From [Empedobacter] haloabium (GTDB taxonomy: Bacteria; Pseudomonadota; Gammaproteobacteria; Burkholderiales; Burkholderiaceae_D): a stretch of 64,000 nt of DNA. Below the pieces are notes generated by a model. The model was not told the DNA's origin and searched no databases. It saw nothing but the letters and a program-made list of their open reading frames with translations. The stretch covers positions 1,426,001-1,490,000 of the forward strand of contig CP136508.1 in assembly GCA_008011715.2 (NCBI GenBank). Reading direction: 5' to 3'. This document shows, piece by piece, positions 32,418-44,526 of this stretch. The position numbers and the translations under genes are program-made. Each line of letters opens with the position of its first letter. Within the stretch, counting starts at the first letter, position 1.

Positions 32418-33773
32418 ATGACCGAATCTACCGAACACCCGCCGTATATCGACCTGCAACCGGTCATGCACGTGCAAGGCGTCGTGCGCCTGCCCGGCTC
32501 CAAGAGCATCTCCAACCGGATACTGTTGCTGGCCGCGCTGGCCGAAGGGGAGACCAAGATCGTCGACCTGCTCGATTCCGACGACACGCAGGTGATGCTG
32601 GGCGCGCTGCGCGCGCTCGGTGTCGAATGGACCGAGGAGCCGCCCACCGCCGTCAACGGCACGGCGCGCACGATCCACCGCGTGCGCGGTGCCAACGGCA
32701 GCTTCCCCAACCAGCAGGCCGACCTCTTCATGGGCAATGCCGGCACGGCGATCCGCCCGTTGACGGCGGCACTGGCCGTGATCGGCGGCGACTACAAGGT
32801 GTCCGGCGTCGCGCGCATGCACGAGCGCCCGATCGGTGACCTGGTCGATGCGCTGAACGCCGTCGGCGCCGCGATCGAGTACACCGGCAATCCGGGCTAC
32901 CCGCCGCTGCACATTCGCACCGGCGCGTTCAATACCAACCGGCTGTCCGTGCGCGGCAACGTGTCGAGCCAGTTCCTCACCGCGCTCCTGATGGTGGCGC
33001 CGTTGATGGCGCACTCGCATGCGGTCACGATCGACGTGGAAGGCGAGCTGATTTCCAAGCCCTACATCGAGATCACGCTGAACCTGATGCGCCGCTTCGG
33101 CGTCACGGTGGAGCAGGACGAGTGGGCGTCGTTCACGATCCCGTCCGGCCAGCGCTACCAGAGCCCGGGCAATATCCATGTCGAGGGCGATGCCTCGTCG
33201 GCGTCGTACTTCATGGCGGCCGGCGCCATCGCCGGCGGCCCGGTGCGCGTGGAAGGCGTGGGGCGCGACTCGATCCAGGGCGACGTGCGCTTCGTGCATG
33301 CGCTCGAGCAGATGGGGGCGCACATCACGATGGGCGACAACTGGATCGAATCGAAGTCGAAGGGCCCGTTGAAGGCCATCGACGCGGACTTCAACCACAT
33401 CCCGGACGCGGCGATGACGATCGCCATCGCCGCCCTGTACGCGGACGGCACCAGCACGCTGCGCAACATCGCCTCGTGGCGCGTCAAGGAAACCGACCGC
33501 ATCGCGGCGATGGCCACCGAGCTGCGCAAGCTGGGCGCGGAAGTGGAGGAGGGCGCCGACTACCTGAAGGTCACGCCACCGAAAGTGCTGGCCGCGGCCA
33601 CCATCGACACCTACGACGACCACCGCATGGCGATGTGCTTCTCGCTCGCCTCGCTGGACGGCGCCGCCCGCAGCGGCGCCCAGGTGCGCATCAACGACCC
33701 GAAATGCGTGGCCAAGACCTTCCCGGACTACTTCACCGCCTTTGCCGGCATCGCCCACGAAGCCAAGTACTAA
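32418..33773 (+). CDS. aroA: EPSP synthase
   Basis: The 451-aa protein has [20 protein letters not shown] at the N terminus, the [15 protein letters not shown] loop and the [15 protein letters not shown] segment of 5-enolpyruvylshikimate-3-phosphate synthases, and ends with the conserved DHRMAM region. The GNAGTA loop with the following Pro is the class I (glyphosate-sensitive) form. It makes the precursor of chorismate, used by the adjacent pheA and tyrA products. A double hairpin follows its stop. Confidence 0.96.
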   Translation: MTESTEHPPYIDLQPVMHVQGVVRLPGSKSISNRILLLAALAEGETKIVDLLDSDDTQVMLGALRALGVEWTEEPPTAVNGTARTIHRVRGANGSFPNQQADLFMGNAGTAIRPLTAALAVIGGDYKVSGVARMHERPIGDLVDALNAVGAAIEYTGNPGYPPLHIRTGAFNTNRLSVRGNVSSQFLTALLMVAPLMAHSHAVTIDVEGELISKPYIEITLNLMRRFGVTVEQDEWASFTIPSGQRYQSPGNIHVEGDASSASYFMAAGAIAGGPVRVEGVGRDSIQGDVRFVHALEQMGAHITMGDNWIESKSKGPLKAIDADFNHIPDAAMTIAIAALYADGTSTLRNIASWRVKETDRIAAMATELRKLGAEVEEGADYLKVTPPKVLAAATIDTYDDHRMAMCFSLASLDGAARSGAQVRINDPKCVAKTFPDYFTAFAGIAHEAKY

Positions 33774-33854
33774 TTTCCTCAAAAATGGGGACAGACCCCA
33801 TTTTTGAGGAAATGTTGCCAAAAAAATGGGGTCTGTCCCCATTTTCTTGGCAAC
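33774..33854. repeat. Two adjacent hairpins between aroA and cmk
   Basis: The first stem has perfect 17-bp arms (33774-33790 and 33796-33812) around ACAGA. The second has 18-bp arms with one mismatch (33814-33831 and 33837-33854) around TCTGT. The cores GGGGACAGACCCC and GGGGTCTGTCCCC are reverse complements, so the pair forms a larger inverted repeat. It begins right after the aroA stop and may attenuate or process the operon transcript. Confidence 0.85.
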
Positions 33855-33889
33855 TATCCGGCGGCTCGTCAGCGGAGTAAAATCCGCCA

Positions 33890-34558
33890 ATGCCTACTTC
33901 CAACATCCCCGTCATCACGATCGACGGCCCTACCGCTTCCGGCAAGGGGACCGTCGCCCACAAGGTCGCCGACAAGCTCGGCTTCCACCTGCTCGACTCC
34001 GGTGCCCTGTACCGCCTGACCGCGCTGCAGGCGCTGCGCCGCCAGACGCCGCTGAACGATGAACATGCTCTTGCGAAACTTGCCGAGCACCTCCATATCG
34101 GCTTCACCGGCGAGGCGATCTTCCTGTCCAACGAGAACGTCACGGATGCGATCCGGGCGGAGGAGGTGGGCAATACCGCCTCGAAGATCGCCGCGCTGCC
34201 CGCCGTCCGGCAGGCCCTGTTCGGCTTGCAGCTGGGCTTTCGCAAGGCCCCGGGCCTGGTTGCCGACGGGCGCGACATGGGCACCGTGATCTTTCCAAAC
34301 GCGCAATTAAAAGTGTTCTTGACTGCAAGTGTCGAGGCGCGCGCGGATCGCCGATATAAGCAATTGATCGGCAAGGGAATTTCTGCTAACATGGACGACC
34401 TCCTGATGGATTTGAAAGCGCGCGACGACCGTGATACTCAACGGGCCATCGCACCTCTCGTCCCTGCAGAGGGGGCGCATGTGCTCGATACCTCGGACAT
34501 GACGGTCGAAGCGGCCGTTGCCCAGGTGCTGAACTGGTATGCGGCCGTCGGGAAATAG
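33890..34558 (+). CDS. cmk: Cytidylate kinase
   Basis: The 222-aa protein begins with [20 protein letters not shown] (P-loop) and has [12 protein letters not shown] and the conserved [13 protein letters not shown] and [11 protein letters not shown] segments of CMP/dCMP kinases. It provides CDP and dCDP for RNA and DNA synthesis. The cmk-rpsA order is widely conserved in proteobacteria. Confidence 0.96.
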   Translation: MPTSNIPVITIDGPTASGKGTVAHKVADKLGFHLLDSGALYRLTALQALRRQTPLNDEHALAKLAEHLHIGFTGEAIFLSNENVTDAIRAEEVGNTASKIAALPAVRQALFGLQLGFRKAPGLVADGRDMGTVIFPNAQLKVFLTASVEARADRRYKQLIGKGISANMDDLLMDLKARDDRDTQRAIAPLVPAEGAHVLDTSDMTVEAAVAQVLNWYAAVGK

Positions 34559-34677
34559 TTTGGTGCCGCAGGCGCGCTCTGTCCGCTTGCGGTGGTGTAT
34601 GAGGACGCTGTGTCCTCCAACCCTCAACCCAGTTGAAGTCGCATCGTGCGAGCCTTGCTGGTTAACATGGAAGTACT

Positions 34678-36363
<1,686 letters not shown>

Positions 36364-36403
36364 GCAAGAACTGAGCAAGAACCAAGACGAACGCGAACAG
36401 CAG

Positions 36404-36709
36404 ATGACCAAGTCCGAACTGATCAACCGCCTGGCCGAGCGTTATTCGCAGCTGGTGGCGAAAGACGCGGAGTATGCCGTGAAGACCATTCTCGACGCGA
36501 TGACCACCGCCCTGGCGAGTGGTCAGCGCATCGAGATCCGGGGCTTCGGCAGCTTCGCGCTGAACAGCCGGCCACCGCGCATCGGCCGCAATCCGAAGTC
36601 CGGCGACAAGGTGATGGTGCCCGAAAAACGGGTACCGCACTTCAAGCCGGGCAAGCAGTTGCGCGAGCGGGTGGACGCGATGGTCGGGCAACCGATCATC
36701 GAGGACTGA
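36404..36709 (+). CDS. ihfB: Integration host factor subunit beta
   Basis: The 101-aa HU/IHF-fold protein ([20 protein letters not shown]) has the DNA-intercalating arm [20 protein letters not shown] with the conserved proline. It bends DNA as a heterodimer with IhfA. The rpsA-ihfB-lapA-lapB order matches E. coli and many betaproteobacteria. A strong terminator follows. Confidence 0.97.
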   Translation: MTKSELINRLAERYSQLVAKDAEYAVKTILDAMTTALASGQRIEIRGFGSFALNSRPPRIGRNPKSGDKVMVPEKRVPHFKPGKQLRERVDAMVGQPIIED

Positions 36710-36736
36710 AGATTCTGCCGTAGCATGCAGTCAGGA

Positions 36737-36765
36737 GGGGCGGGCGCGAGCCCGCCCCTTTTTTT
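36737..36765 (+). terminator. Rho-independent terminator after ihfB
   Basis: GGGGCGGGC-GCGA-GCCCGCCCC followed by TTTTTTT; a textbook terminator 28 bp after the ihfB stop, ending the rpsA-ihfB transcript before lapA. Confidence 0.92.
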
Positions 36766-36830
36766 CGGGTCGTCGCGGCGTGCCGACTCGCGGTATCATC
36801 GGGTTTTGCAAGCAACAGGAAAGTACAACG

Positions 36831-37130
36831 ATGAAGATAATCTCCACGGTAGTTGGCGTCATACTGTTTATCCTGTTCTTCGGTTTTGCCCTGAAAAACA
36901 CGCAGGAAGTGGACCTGCACCTGTTCCTCGATTACGAATTGCGCGGCCCCCTGGTGCTGATGCTGCTGGCCTTCTTCGTGGCCGGCGCCGCCCTCGGCGT
37001 GCTGGCGCTGACCCCCACCGTATTCCGCTACCGGCGCGAGACGACCCGCCAGAAAGCGGCGATCCAGTCGCTGCAGGCCGCCGCGCTGCAGGTCAACCGC
37101 GCGCCGGACAACGTCAACGCGCAGCAGTAA
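36831..37130 (+). CDS. lapA: LapA-family inner-membrane protein
   Basis: The start at 36831 (MKIISTVVGVILFILFFGFA) gives two membrane helices (residues about 4-22 and 42-65), as in LapA/DUF1049 proteins, followed by a short cytoplasmic helical tail. AGGAAA precedes the ATG. LapA works with LapB in controlling LPS assembly and LpxC stability; lapB follows after 27 bp. Confidence 0.88.
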   Translation: MKIISTVVGVILFILFFGFALKNTQEVDLHLFLDYELRGPLVLMLLAFFVAGAALGVLALTPTVFRYRRETTRQKAAIQSLQAAALQVNRAPDNVNAQQ

Positions 37131-37157
37131 GCTCCCCCCAAAAGATAAGTACGACAC

Positions 37158-38333
37158 ATGGAATTTGAACTCTGGTGGTTGCTGGGTATCCCGGCCTTCT
37201 TCGGCCTGGGATGGATCGCCGCGCGCGTGGACATCCGCCAGCTCGTCTCCGAATCGCGCACGCTGCCGCGCGGTTATTTCAAGGGCCTGAACCACCTGCT
37301 GAACGACCAGCCGGACAAGGCCATCGATTCCTTCGTCGAGATCGTGCGACAGGACCCGGAAGCGGCGGAGATGCACTTCGCGCTCGGGAACCTGTTCCGC
37401 CGCCGCGGCGAGACCGAGCGCGCCATCCGCGTGCACCAGAACCTGCTGTCGCGGCCCGACCTGCCGGCCGACGAACGGGCCCACGCCGAATACGAGCTGG
37501 GCCAGGATTACCTGAAGGCCGGCCTGCTCGATCGCGCCGAGGAGACCTACCAGCGCCTGCTGGACACCGGCTATGCCGTGCAGGCGCGCCGCGCCCTGCT
37601 GGAGATCTTCCAGCGCGAGAAGGAGTGGGTGCGTGCCATCGAAGCCGCGATCGCGCTGCAGGAGGCGGGCGCCGGCTCGCGCCAGAAGGAGATCGCCCAG
37701 TTCTACTGCGAGCTGGCGCAGGACGCGCTGGTGCACATGCACCCGGACGACGCGCTGCCGCTGCTGGACCAGGCGCTGCACGCCGACCGCACCAGCGTGC
37801 GCGCGACGATCCTGGTCGGCGACGTGCAGCAGGCCAAGGGCGACACCGAGGCCGCGCTGGCCACCTGGCGCCGCGTCGAACAGCAAAGCGTGCCGCACGT
37901 GGCGCTGGTCGCCCAGCGCCTGATGGACGGTTACCGCAAAGTGGGCCGGCCGGAGGAGGGTGTCAGCCTTCTCAAATCCTATCTGCAGCAGGCCTCGTCG
38001 ATCGACCTGCTGGAAGTGGTGTTCAAGGCGGTGCTGGAGCTGGAAGGCGTCGAAGCGGCCAAGCAGCTGGTGGGCGACGAGTTGCGCCGCACGCCGACTC
38101 TCCTGGGTCTCGACAAGTTCCTCGAGGCGCGCATGCTGGACGCGCCGCCGGCCGTGCTGGGCGAGCTGTCGCTGGTGAAGAACCTGGTGCACGGCTACAC
38201 ACAGAAGCTGGCGCGCTACCAGTGCAGCCACTGCGGCTTCAAGGCGCGCCAGTTCTACTGGCACTGCCCGGGCTGCAGCCGCTGGGAGACCTACCCGCCG
38301 CGCCGTACCGAAGAACTGAATGTGATGAACTGA
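37158..38333 (+). CDS. lapB: LPS assembly regulator LapB
   Basis: The 391-aa protein has one N-terminal membrane segment (WWLLGIPAFFGLGWIAARVD), a long array of TPR repeats and a C-terminal rubredoxin-like metal-binding domain with CSHCGF and CPGC. LapB recruits FtsH to degrade LpxC and so balances LPS and phospholipid synthesis. The domain order and length match the family exactly. Confidence 0.95.
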   Translation: MEFELWWLLGIPAFFGLGWIAARVDIRQLVSESRTLPRGYFKGLNHLLNDQPDKAIDSFVEIVRQDPEAAEMHFALGNLFRRRGETERAIRVHQNLLSRPDLPADERAHAEYELGQDYLKAGLLDRAEETYQRLLDTGYAVQARRALLEIFQREKEWVRAIEAAIALQEAGAGSRQKEIAQFYCELAQDALVHMHPDDALPLLDQALHADRTSVRATILVGDVQQAKGDTEAALATWRRVEQQSVPHVALVAQRLMDGYRKVGRPEEGVSLLKSYLQQASSIDLLEVVFKAVLELEGVEAAKQLVGDELRRTPTLLGLDKFLEARMLDAPPAVLGELSLVKNLVHGYTQKLARYQCSHCGFKARQFYWHCPGCSRWETYPPRRTEELNVMN

Positions 38334-38370
38334 AGCTGCCGTACGCCCGGCACACCCGAATGCAAGAGCT

Positions 38371-38397
38371 GGGGTCGGACCCGTCGGGTCCGACCCC
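38371..38397. repeat. REP-like hairpin (GGGGTCGGACCC type)
   Basis: GGGGTCGGACCC-GTC-GGGTCCGACCCC, perfect 12-bp arms, 38 bp after the lapB stop. The same arms as the element at 29218-29244. Confidence 0.85.
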
Positions 38398-38465
38398 CGA
38401 TTTTGGTCCTTGGGTTACCTGACGTTACCTGGGCGCCAGCCTACAAGCAATAACGGGAAAATATC

Positions 38466-39407
38466 TTGAGCCTGACTACCTACACCGCCCCCGCCCTCGA
38501 CAAAGTCCGCGTCCTCGTCGTCGGCGACGTCATGCTGGACCGCTACTGGTTCGGCGACGTCGGCCGCATCTCGCCGGAAGCCCCGGTGCCCATCGTCCGC
38601 ATCGAGAAGCGCGAAGCGCGCCTGGGCGGCGCCGCCAACGTGGCACGCAACGCCGCGGCGTTGGGTGCGCACGCAGGCCTGCTGGGCGTCGTCGGTGCCG
38701 ACGAAGCGGGCAGCGAAGTCGAACAGATGCTGCACGCCGGCGGCATCCACAGCTTCCTCAAGCGCGACGAAGCCATCTCCACCATCATCAAGCTGCGCGT
38801 GATCGGCCGCCAGCAGCAGATGCTGCGCATCGACTTCGAGGAGCCGCCCAGCGACGTCGTCCTGCGCAACAAGCTGACGCAGTATCGCGCGCTGCTGCCG
38901 GACTACGATGTGATCGTGCTGTCCGACTACGCCAAGGGCAGCCTGGTCAACGTGTCGGACATGATCATGTACGCCCGCGCCGAGAACAAGATCGTCATGG
39001 TCGACCCGAAGGGCGACGACTTCACGCGCTACACCGGCGCCACCGTCCTGACGCCCAACAAAGGCGAACTGAAACGCATCGTCGGCAGCTGGAACAGCGA
39101 GGAGCAGCTGACCGAAAAGGCGCAGAACCTGCGCGAGTCGCTGCTGCTGGAAGCGCTGCTGCTGACGCGCTCCGAGGAAGGCATGACCCTGTACACGCGC
39201 ACCGACCGCTTCCACATCCCGGCCGACGCGCGCGAGGTGTTCGACGTCTCCGGCGCCGGCGACACGGTAATCGCCACCATGGCGGCGATGCTGGGCGCGG
39301 GCGCGGGCTGGAACGAGGCGGTGCAGACCGCCAACCGGGCTGGCGGCATCGTGGTCGGCAAGCTGGGCACGGCCACCGTCACGCGCGCGGAGCTGTTCGG
39401 CGCCTGA
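38466..39407 (+). CDS. rfaE1: D-glycero-beta-D-manno-heptose-7-phosphate kinase
   Basis: The 313-aa ribokinase-family protein has VVGDVMLDRYWFGDVGRISP, RLGGAANVARNAAALGA and the C-terminal anion hole DVSGAGDTVIATMAA with the catalytic Asp. It corresponds to the kinase half of HldE only; the nucleotidyltransferase half is not fused, as in organisms with separate RfaE1 and RfaE2. The TTG start is used because the next ATG falls inside the conserved core. It provides heptose for LPS and follows lapB functionally. Confidence 0.92.
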   Translation: MSLTTYTAPALDKVRVLVVGDVMLDRYWFGDVGRISPEAPVPIVRIEKREARLGGAANVARNAAALGAHAGLLGVVGADEAGSEVEQMLHAGGIHSFLKRDEAISTIIKLRVIGRQQQMLRIDFEEPPSDVVLRNKLTQYRALLPDYDVIVLSDYAKGSLVNVSDMIMYARAENKIVMVDPKGDDFTRYTGATVLTPNKGELKRIVGSWNSEEQLTEKAQNLRESLLLEALLLTRSEEGMTLYTRTDRFHIPADAREVFDVSGAGDTVIATMAAMLGAGAGWNEAVQTANRAGGIVVGKLGTATVTRAELFGA

Positions 39408-39529
39408 GTTTGCGCGGGCGCAAAGCGCTGCGGCCACGCTTGACCATCTGTCAACCACGGCTGTGACGGAACGTTACTGGAATCCGGGGCGCATGCCGGG
39501 CCCTGCATCCAACACATCCGGAGGACCAC

Positions 39530-39868
39530 ATGTTGAAGAAACTGATGCTGGCCGTCGCGACGATGGTCGCGGCCATGAGCATGGCATTCGCGCAGGTCGA
39601 CGTGAACAAGGCCGACCAGGCCGCACTCGACACGATCAAGGGCATCGGCCCGGCCAAGTCGAAGGCCATTCTGGAAGAGCGCAGCAAGGGCGAGTTCAAG
39701 GACTGGGCCGACTTCCAGAAGCGCGTCAAGGGCATCGGCGGCAAGAACGCCGCCAAGCTGTCCGAGGCTGGCCTGCAGGTGAACGGCAAGTCGCTGGACG
39801 GCGCACCGGCCAAGCCGGCGGACAGCGCCAAGATGGCGGAAGCGAAGAAGGACGCCACGAAGAAATAA
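39530..39868 (+). CDS. ComEA-like helix-hairpin-helix protein
   Basis: A 112-aa protein with a signal peptide (MLKKLMLAVATMVAAMSMAF) and a helix-hairpin-helix DNA-binding domain: VDVNKADQAALDTIKGIGPA and later KRVKGIGGKNAAKL, the double GIG motif. The C terminus is Lys/Ala-rich. Such exported HhH proteins bind DNA in the periplasm during transformation or have uncharacterised roles. GGAGG precedes the ATG. Confidence 0.85.
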   Translation: MLKKLMLAVATMVAAMSMAFAQVDVNKADQAALDTIKGIGPAKSKAILEERSKGEFKDWADFQKRVKGIGGKNAAKLSEAGLQVNGKSLDGAPAKPADSAKMAEAKKDATKK

Positions 39869-39889
39869 GCGGCCTGCGCCGCGTCAACG

Positions 39890-39916
39890 AAGCCCGGGCC
39901 CGGTCCCGGGCTTTTT
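39890..39916 (+). terminator. Terminator after the HhH gene
   Basis: AGCCCGGG / CCCGGGCT arms with a 6-base loop followed by TTTTC, 22 bp after the stop codon. Confidence 0.88.
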
Positions 39917-40048
39917 CTTGCGCGGTTGTGGCTGGCGACACACAACAATACAGGCGTTGACGCATCGCAAACAATTGTTGTTCATAAATCTTTATTTCCT
40001 TGAATTATCGATGTATCCTCTTGGAATTACTTTTCGGGGAGCATCGTG

Positions 40049-40756
40049 ATGCGTACATCGTTCAGGAACTTCGCCGCCGCCGCCGCGTTGACGGCAGCCG
40101 CCGCTGCCCAGGCGGGAAATGTCGGCATCAGCGCCGGCAGCTATTATTCGCCTACCCTCGCCAGTGCCCTGACGGCACAGGGCAATACCGTCAGTGCGGT
40201 GGACTGGTACAACGACAGCGTGCTGTCCCAATATCAGGTCTACATCCAGGATGGCAGCTCCTATGCCAACGCCGACGCGCTGGACCGCTTCGTCTTCAAC
40301 GGCGGCACGCTGATCCAGCTGCCCTGGAGCTTCACGCATGTATCGTTCACGGAAAACACCGCCGTGTTCGGGCCGCGCTGGAGCGGCACGCTGCGCGAAG
40401 CCAGCCCCGCCATCGACGTGCTGGCAGCGGGCGACTGGCTGCTGAACGGCGTCACGCTGCCGGCGGCGGGCACGCAGACGATCGGCCGTGAAGTGGGCAA
40501 CGAATTCGTCGAGGGCGTGACGCCCGTGCTGGCCTGGGAGGACGGTACCGCGCTGCTGGGCTACCGCCGCTATGGCGCCGGCCTGGTGGTCGGCTTCGAC
40601 GTGCACCTGACCACCTCGGACGCGTCGCCGCTGTCGGCCGCCTGGTCGAACCAGGTCGTCTTCAATGCCGTCAGCGCGGTGCCGGAACCGGCCACCTGGG
40701 CGCTGCTGGTGGCTGGCGCCGGCGTGCTGCTGCTGCGTCGTCGCCAACCCGAGTAA
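40049..40756 (+). CDS. PEP-CTERM sorting-domain protein, possible GATase-like fold
   Basis: A signal peptide (MRTSFRNFAAAAALTAAAAA) and a C-terminal VPEPATWALLVAGAGVLLLR plus RR tail mark an exosortase substrate anchored then released at the envelope. The 190-residue body (VGISAGSYYSPTLASAL, later LDRFVFNGGTLIQLPW) resembles class I glutamine-amidotransferase-like or ThuA-like folds, but no catalytic Cys is apparent. An in-frame GTG at 40046 is a possible alternative start. Its presence implies an exosortase system elsewhere in the genome. Confidence 0.85.
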   Translation: MRTSFRNFAAAAALTAAAAAQAGNVGISAGSYYSPTLASALTAQGNTVSAVDWYNDSVLSQYQVYIQDGSSYANADALDRFVFNGGTLIQLPWSFTHVSFTENTAVFGPRWSGTLREASPAIDVLAAGDWLLNGVTLPAAGTQTIGREVGNEFVEGVTPVLAWEDGTALLGYRRYGAGLVVGFDVHLTTSDASPLSAAWSNQVVFNAVSAVPEPATWALLVAGAGVLLLRRRQPE

Positions 40757-40762
40757 AACGTC

Positions 40763-42529
40763 TCAGGCGCCCGCCGGCAGGTTCGCGAGAAACGCGTGGA
40801 TCTGCGACACCACCTGGGCGCCTTCGCCGACGCCGGCCGCCACCCGCTTGGTCGAGCCGGCGCGCACGTCGCCGATCGCGAACACGCCCGGCACGCTCGT
40901 CTCCAGGGGCGAGCGCGCCGGCTGTTCATCCGGGGCGATGCCCTGTTCCAGCTTGGCGCGGCACTGCGCCTTCGTCACGTCGTGCCCGGTGCGGATGAAG
41001 CCCTGGGCATCGACGTCCACGCCGCAGTCGCCCAGCCAGTCCGTGTTCGGATCGGCGCCGATGAACAGGAAGACGCGGCCCACGTCGCAATCCGTCTCTT
41101 CGCTGGTCCGGTTGTTGCGCAGGCGGACCTGCTTCAGGCCATCCTCGTCGCCTTCCAGCGCCACGATCTCGGTATGCGTGTGCAGCTCGATATTGGCCGT
41201 GGCCTGGATGCGCTCGATCAGGTAGGTCGACATCGTCGCCTTCAGCCCTTCGCCGCGAATCACCATGTGCACCTTCTTGGCATGGCCGGACAGGAACACG
41301 GCCGCCTGGCCGGCCGAGTTGCCGCCGCCGACCAGGATGACTTCCTCGCTGCGGCACAGGTTGGCCTCGATGCGCGAGGCCCAGTAGTAGATGCCGCGGC
41401 CTTCGAACTGCTTGATGTTGGCCAGCGCAGGCCGGCGGTAGCGCGCCCCGCATGACAGCACCACGGTGCGGCCCTGCACGCAGCTGCCGTCCGCCAGCTC
41501 CACCCGCAGCGGCCAGGTGTCGCACAAGAGGCGCGCGGCAGCGGCGGGGACCGCCACCTCCACGCCGAACTTCTGCGCCTGCACGAAGGCGCGGCCGGCC
41601 AGGGCGCCGCCCGAGATCCCGGTCGGGAAGCCCAGGTAGTTTTCGATGCGCGCGCTGGCCGCGGCCTGGCCGCCGTAGGCGCGCTGCTCCAGCGCCAGCA
41701 CGGACAGGCCTTCCGAACCGGCATACACGGACGTCGCCAGCCCGGCCGGGCCGGCGCCGACGACGATCACGTCCCACACCTTCGATGGATCCAGCTCCGG
41801 CAGCATGCCCAGGCAGCGGCCGATGTCGGCATTGCTCGGGTTTTTCTTGACGCTGCCGTCCGGGCAGACCACCAGCGGCCAGTCGTCCGCCGTCGGCTGG
41901 TAGTACTCGCACAGGGTGCGTGCCTGTGCATCTTCCTGCGGGTCGAGGATCGTGTGCGGATGGCCATTACTGGTCAGGAAGCTCTGCAGGTGGAACAGGC
42001 GCGGATGGCCGTGCGGTCCCACCAGCACCGGGCCACCGGAGCCCACCTCCAGCAGGTTGACGCGGCGCAGGATCAGCGCGCGCACGATGCGCTCGCCCAG
42101 CTCGGCCTCGGCGATGACGAGCGCGCGCAGGTTTTCCGGCGAGATCACCAGCGCTTCCACCTCGCCGACGGCGGTGGCGTTGACCAGGGACGGCCGGCCG
42201 GCCAGCTGCGACACCTCCGCCGTGAATTCACCCGGGCCGTGCTCGGTGATGAAGGCCGAATTGCCCAGGCCATCGTAGCGGTTGATGGCGATGCGACCGG
42301 CCAGCACGACGACCATGCCGAACGTCGTATGGCCCGCCTCCAGCACGCGCACGCCGTTGTGATACGTGCGCACGGTGCCGAAGCGGTGCAGGCGGCGCAC
42401 CTCCGCGTCCGTCAGGCGCGGAAAAATCTGGTGGCGGCGCGATTCGATGGTGGCGCCGATGGCGGGAACTTCGTCCTCCTTGCTGGCTTCGGGAACGAAC
42501 TGGGTGGGAGTAAGCGTCATGTTGGCCAT
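40763..42529 (-). CDS. cNMP-binding, thioredoxin-reductase-like FAD-dependent oxidoreductase
   Basis: The 588-aa protein has an N-terminal cyclic-nucleotide-binding domain (LTDAEVRRLHRFG to about residue 150), a short linker domain, and a thioredoxin-reductase-like flavoprotein. The flavoprotein has the FAD motif DVIVVGAGPAGLATSVYAGS and the NADPH motif VILVGGGNSAGQAAVFLSGH. The usual CxxC redox pair of thioredoxin reductase is absent, which is normal for this subfamily. The start at 42529 (MANMTLTPTQ) is chosen; 42520 is an alternative. It is probably a redox enzyme regulated by cyclic nucleotides. Confidence 0.88.
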   Translation of the reverse strand: MANMTLTPTQFVPEASKEDEVPAIGATIESRRHQIFPRLTDAEVRRLHRFGTVRTYHNGVRVLEAGHTTFGMVVVLAGRIAINRYDGLGNSAFITEHGPGEFTAEVSQLAGRPSLVNATAVGEVEALVISPENLRALVIAEAELGERIVRALILRRVNLLEVGSGGPVLVGPHGHPRLFHLQSFLTSNGHPHTILDPQEDAQARTLCEYYQPTADDWPLVVCPDGSVKKNPSNADIGRCLGMLPELDPSKVWDVIVVGAGPAGLATSVYAGSEGLSVLALEQRAYGGQAAASARIENYLGFPTGISGGALAGRAFVQAQKFGVEVAVPAAAARLLCDTWPLRVELADGSCVQGRTVVLSCGARYRRPALANIKQFEGRGIYYWASRIEANLCRSEEVILVGGGNSAGQAAVFLSGHAKKVHMVIRGEGLKATMSTYLIERIQATANIELHTHTEIVALEGDEDGLKQVRLRNNRTSEETDCDVGRVFLFIGADPNTDWLGDCGVDVDAQGFIRTGHDVTKAQCRAKLEQGIAPDEQPARSPLETSVPGVFAIGDVRAGSTKRVAAGVGEGAQVVSQIHAFLANLPAGA

Positions 42530-42701
42530 TGCGGGTCGGTACGTGGATGGGTTGCGTGCGCCCTGCAAGTCTACCCGATGGCGTGCACGGCTTGGGGCCA
42601 TCGGTGCGCCGCTCTCCCGCAAGGCAGAAGCACGGCTGCGTCGTGCGTGCCAGCGTGCGGCGAATAGGCTATCCTCGTGCCAGCACAACAGGGAGACGAC
42701 A

Positions 42702-43776
<1,075 letters not shown>

Positions 43777-43778
<2 letters not shown>

Positions 43779-43890
43779 GCCCGTGTCCCACCACGGGGTC
43801 AGACCCCAAAGTGAGACACGAGCTCAGCCGTGCCAACAGCCCAGCCCGTGTCCCACCACGGTGTCAGTCACCAAAACGGGACACGAACTC
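43777..43890. repeat. Two tandem palindromic units (GTGTCCCAC...GTGAGACAC)
   Basis: Unit 1 (43777-43825) pairs CGTGTCCCAC with GTGAGACACG around GGGGTCAGACCCC. Unit 2 (43845-43885) pairs CGTGTCCC with GGGACACG around GGTGTCAGTCACC. They are direct repeats about 65 bp apart and belong to the dispersed hairpin family. Confidence 0.75.
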
Positions 43891-43923
43891 GACAGCTGCT
43901 GGACGATGCCGCACAATGCTTGG

Positions 43924-44493
43924 ATGACCACACTGACCATCCGCGCCGCCACGGCAGCCGACCTGCCCGACTTTTTCCCCTACCTTGCCGACCAGCTGGC
44001 CGAGAACGGTGTCGGCGGCATGCCCCTGTTCCAGCCGATGCCAAGGGGCCAGCGCAGCGTGCCGCCTGGCCGTATCGAAGCTTTCACGAATGGCCTGGCG
44101 ACGCCGCTGACGGCGCCGGGCTGGCGCCGCCTGTGGCTGGCCTTCGACGGCGCCGCAATCCGCGGTCACATCGACCTGCGCGCCCGGCCCGAGGCGGAAT
44201 CTGTCCACCGTGCCTTGCTGGGCATGGGCGTGCACCGCGCCGCGCGCCGCTCCGGCCTCGGCATGGCGCTGCTGGACACGGCCATCGACTGGGCCGTGGC
44301 GCACGGGCCGCTGGACTGGATCGACCTGGAAGTGCTCAGCGTGAACGAGCCGGCGCGGGCGCTGTACCGCAAGCGCGGCTTCGTGCAGACGGGCGAGATC
44401 GCCGACCTGCTGCGCATCGATGGCGAACGGCACGGCTATGCCTACATGGCACTGGCGCTGCGACCGCAAGCATCGGGCTCCGAGTCGGATTAG
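43924..44493 (+). CDS. GNAT-family N-acetyltransferase
   Basis: The 189-aa protein has the GNAT acetyl-CoA-binding segment (LLGMGVHRAARRSGLGMALL) with the R-x-x-G-x-G/A pattern, then the beta strand DWIDLEVLSVNEPARALYRK and GFVQTG, as in RimI/RimJ-like enzymes. No good ribosome-binding site is seen; an upstream ATG at 43906 would add six residues. The substrate is unknown. It lies between repeats and cysM. Confidence 0.8.
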   Translation: MTTLTIRAATAADLPDFFPYLADQLAENGVGGMPLFQPMPRGQRSVPPGRIEAFTNGLATPLTAPGWRRLWLAFDGAAIRGHIDLRARPEAESVHRALLGMGVHRAARRSGLGMALLDTAIDWAVAHGPLDWIDLEVLSVNEPARALYRKRGFVQTGEIADLLRIDGERHGYAYMALALRPQASGSESD

Positions 44494-44526
44494 AATGGTC
44501 GTTTTGGGTTAGAAAAAGCTGAGCGC

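Noticed and set aside
40763..42529. Missing CxxC in the thioredoxin-reductase-like protein as a defect
   Set aside because: The cNMP-binding subfamily normally lacks the redox pair, so this is not damage.
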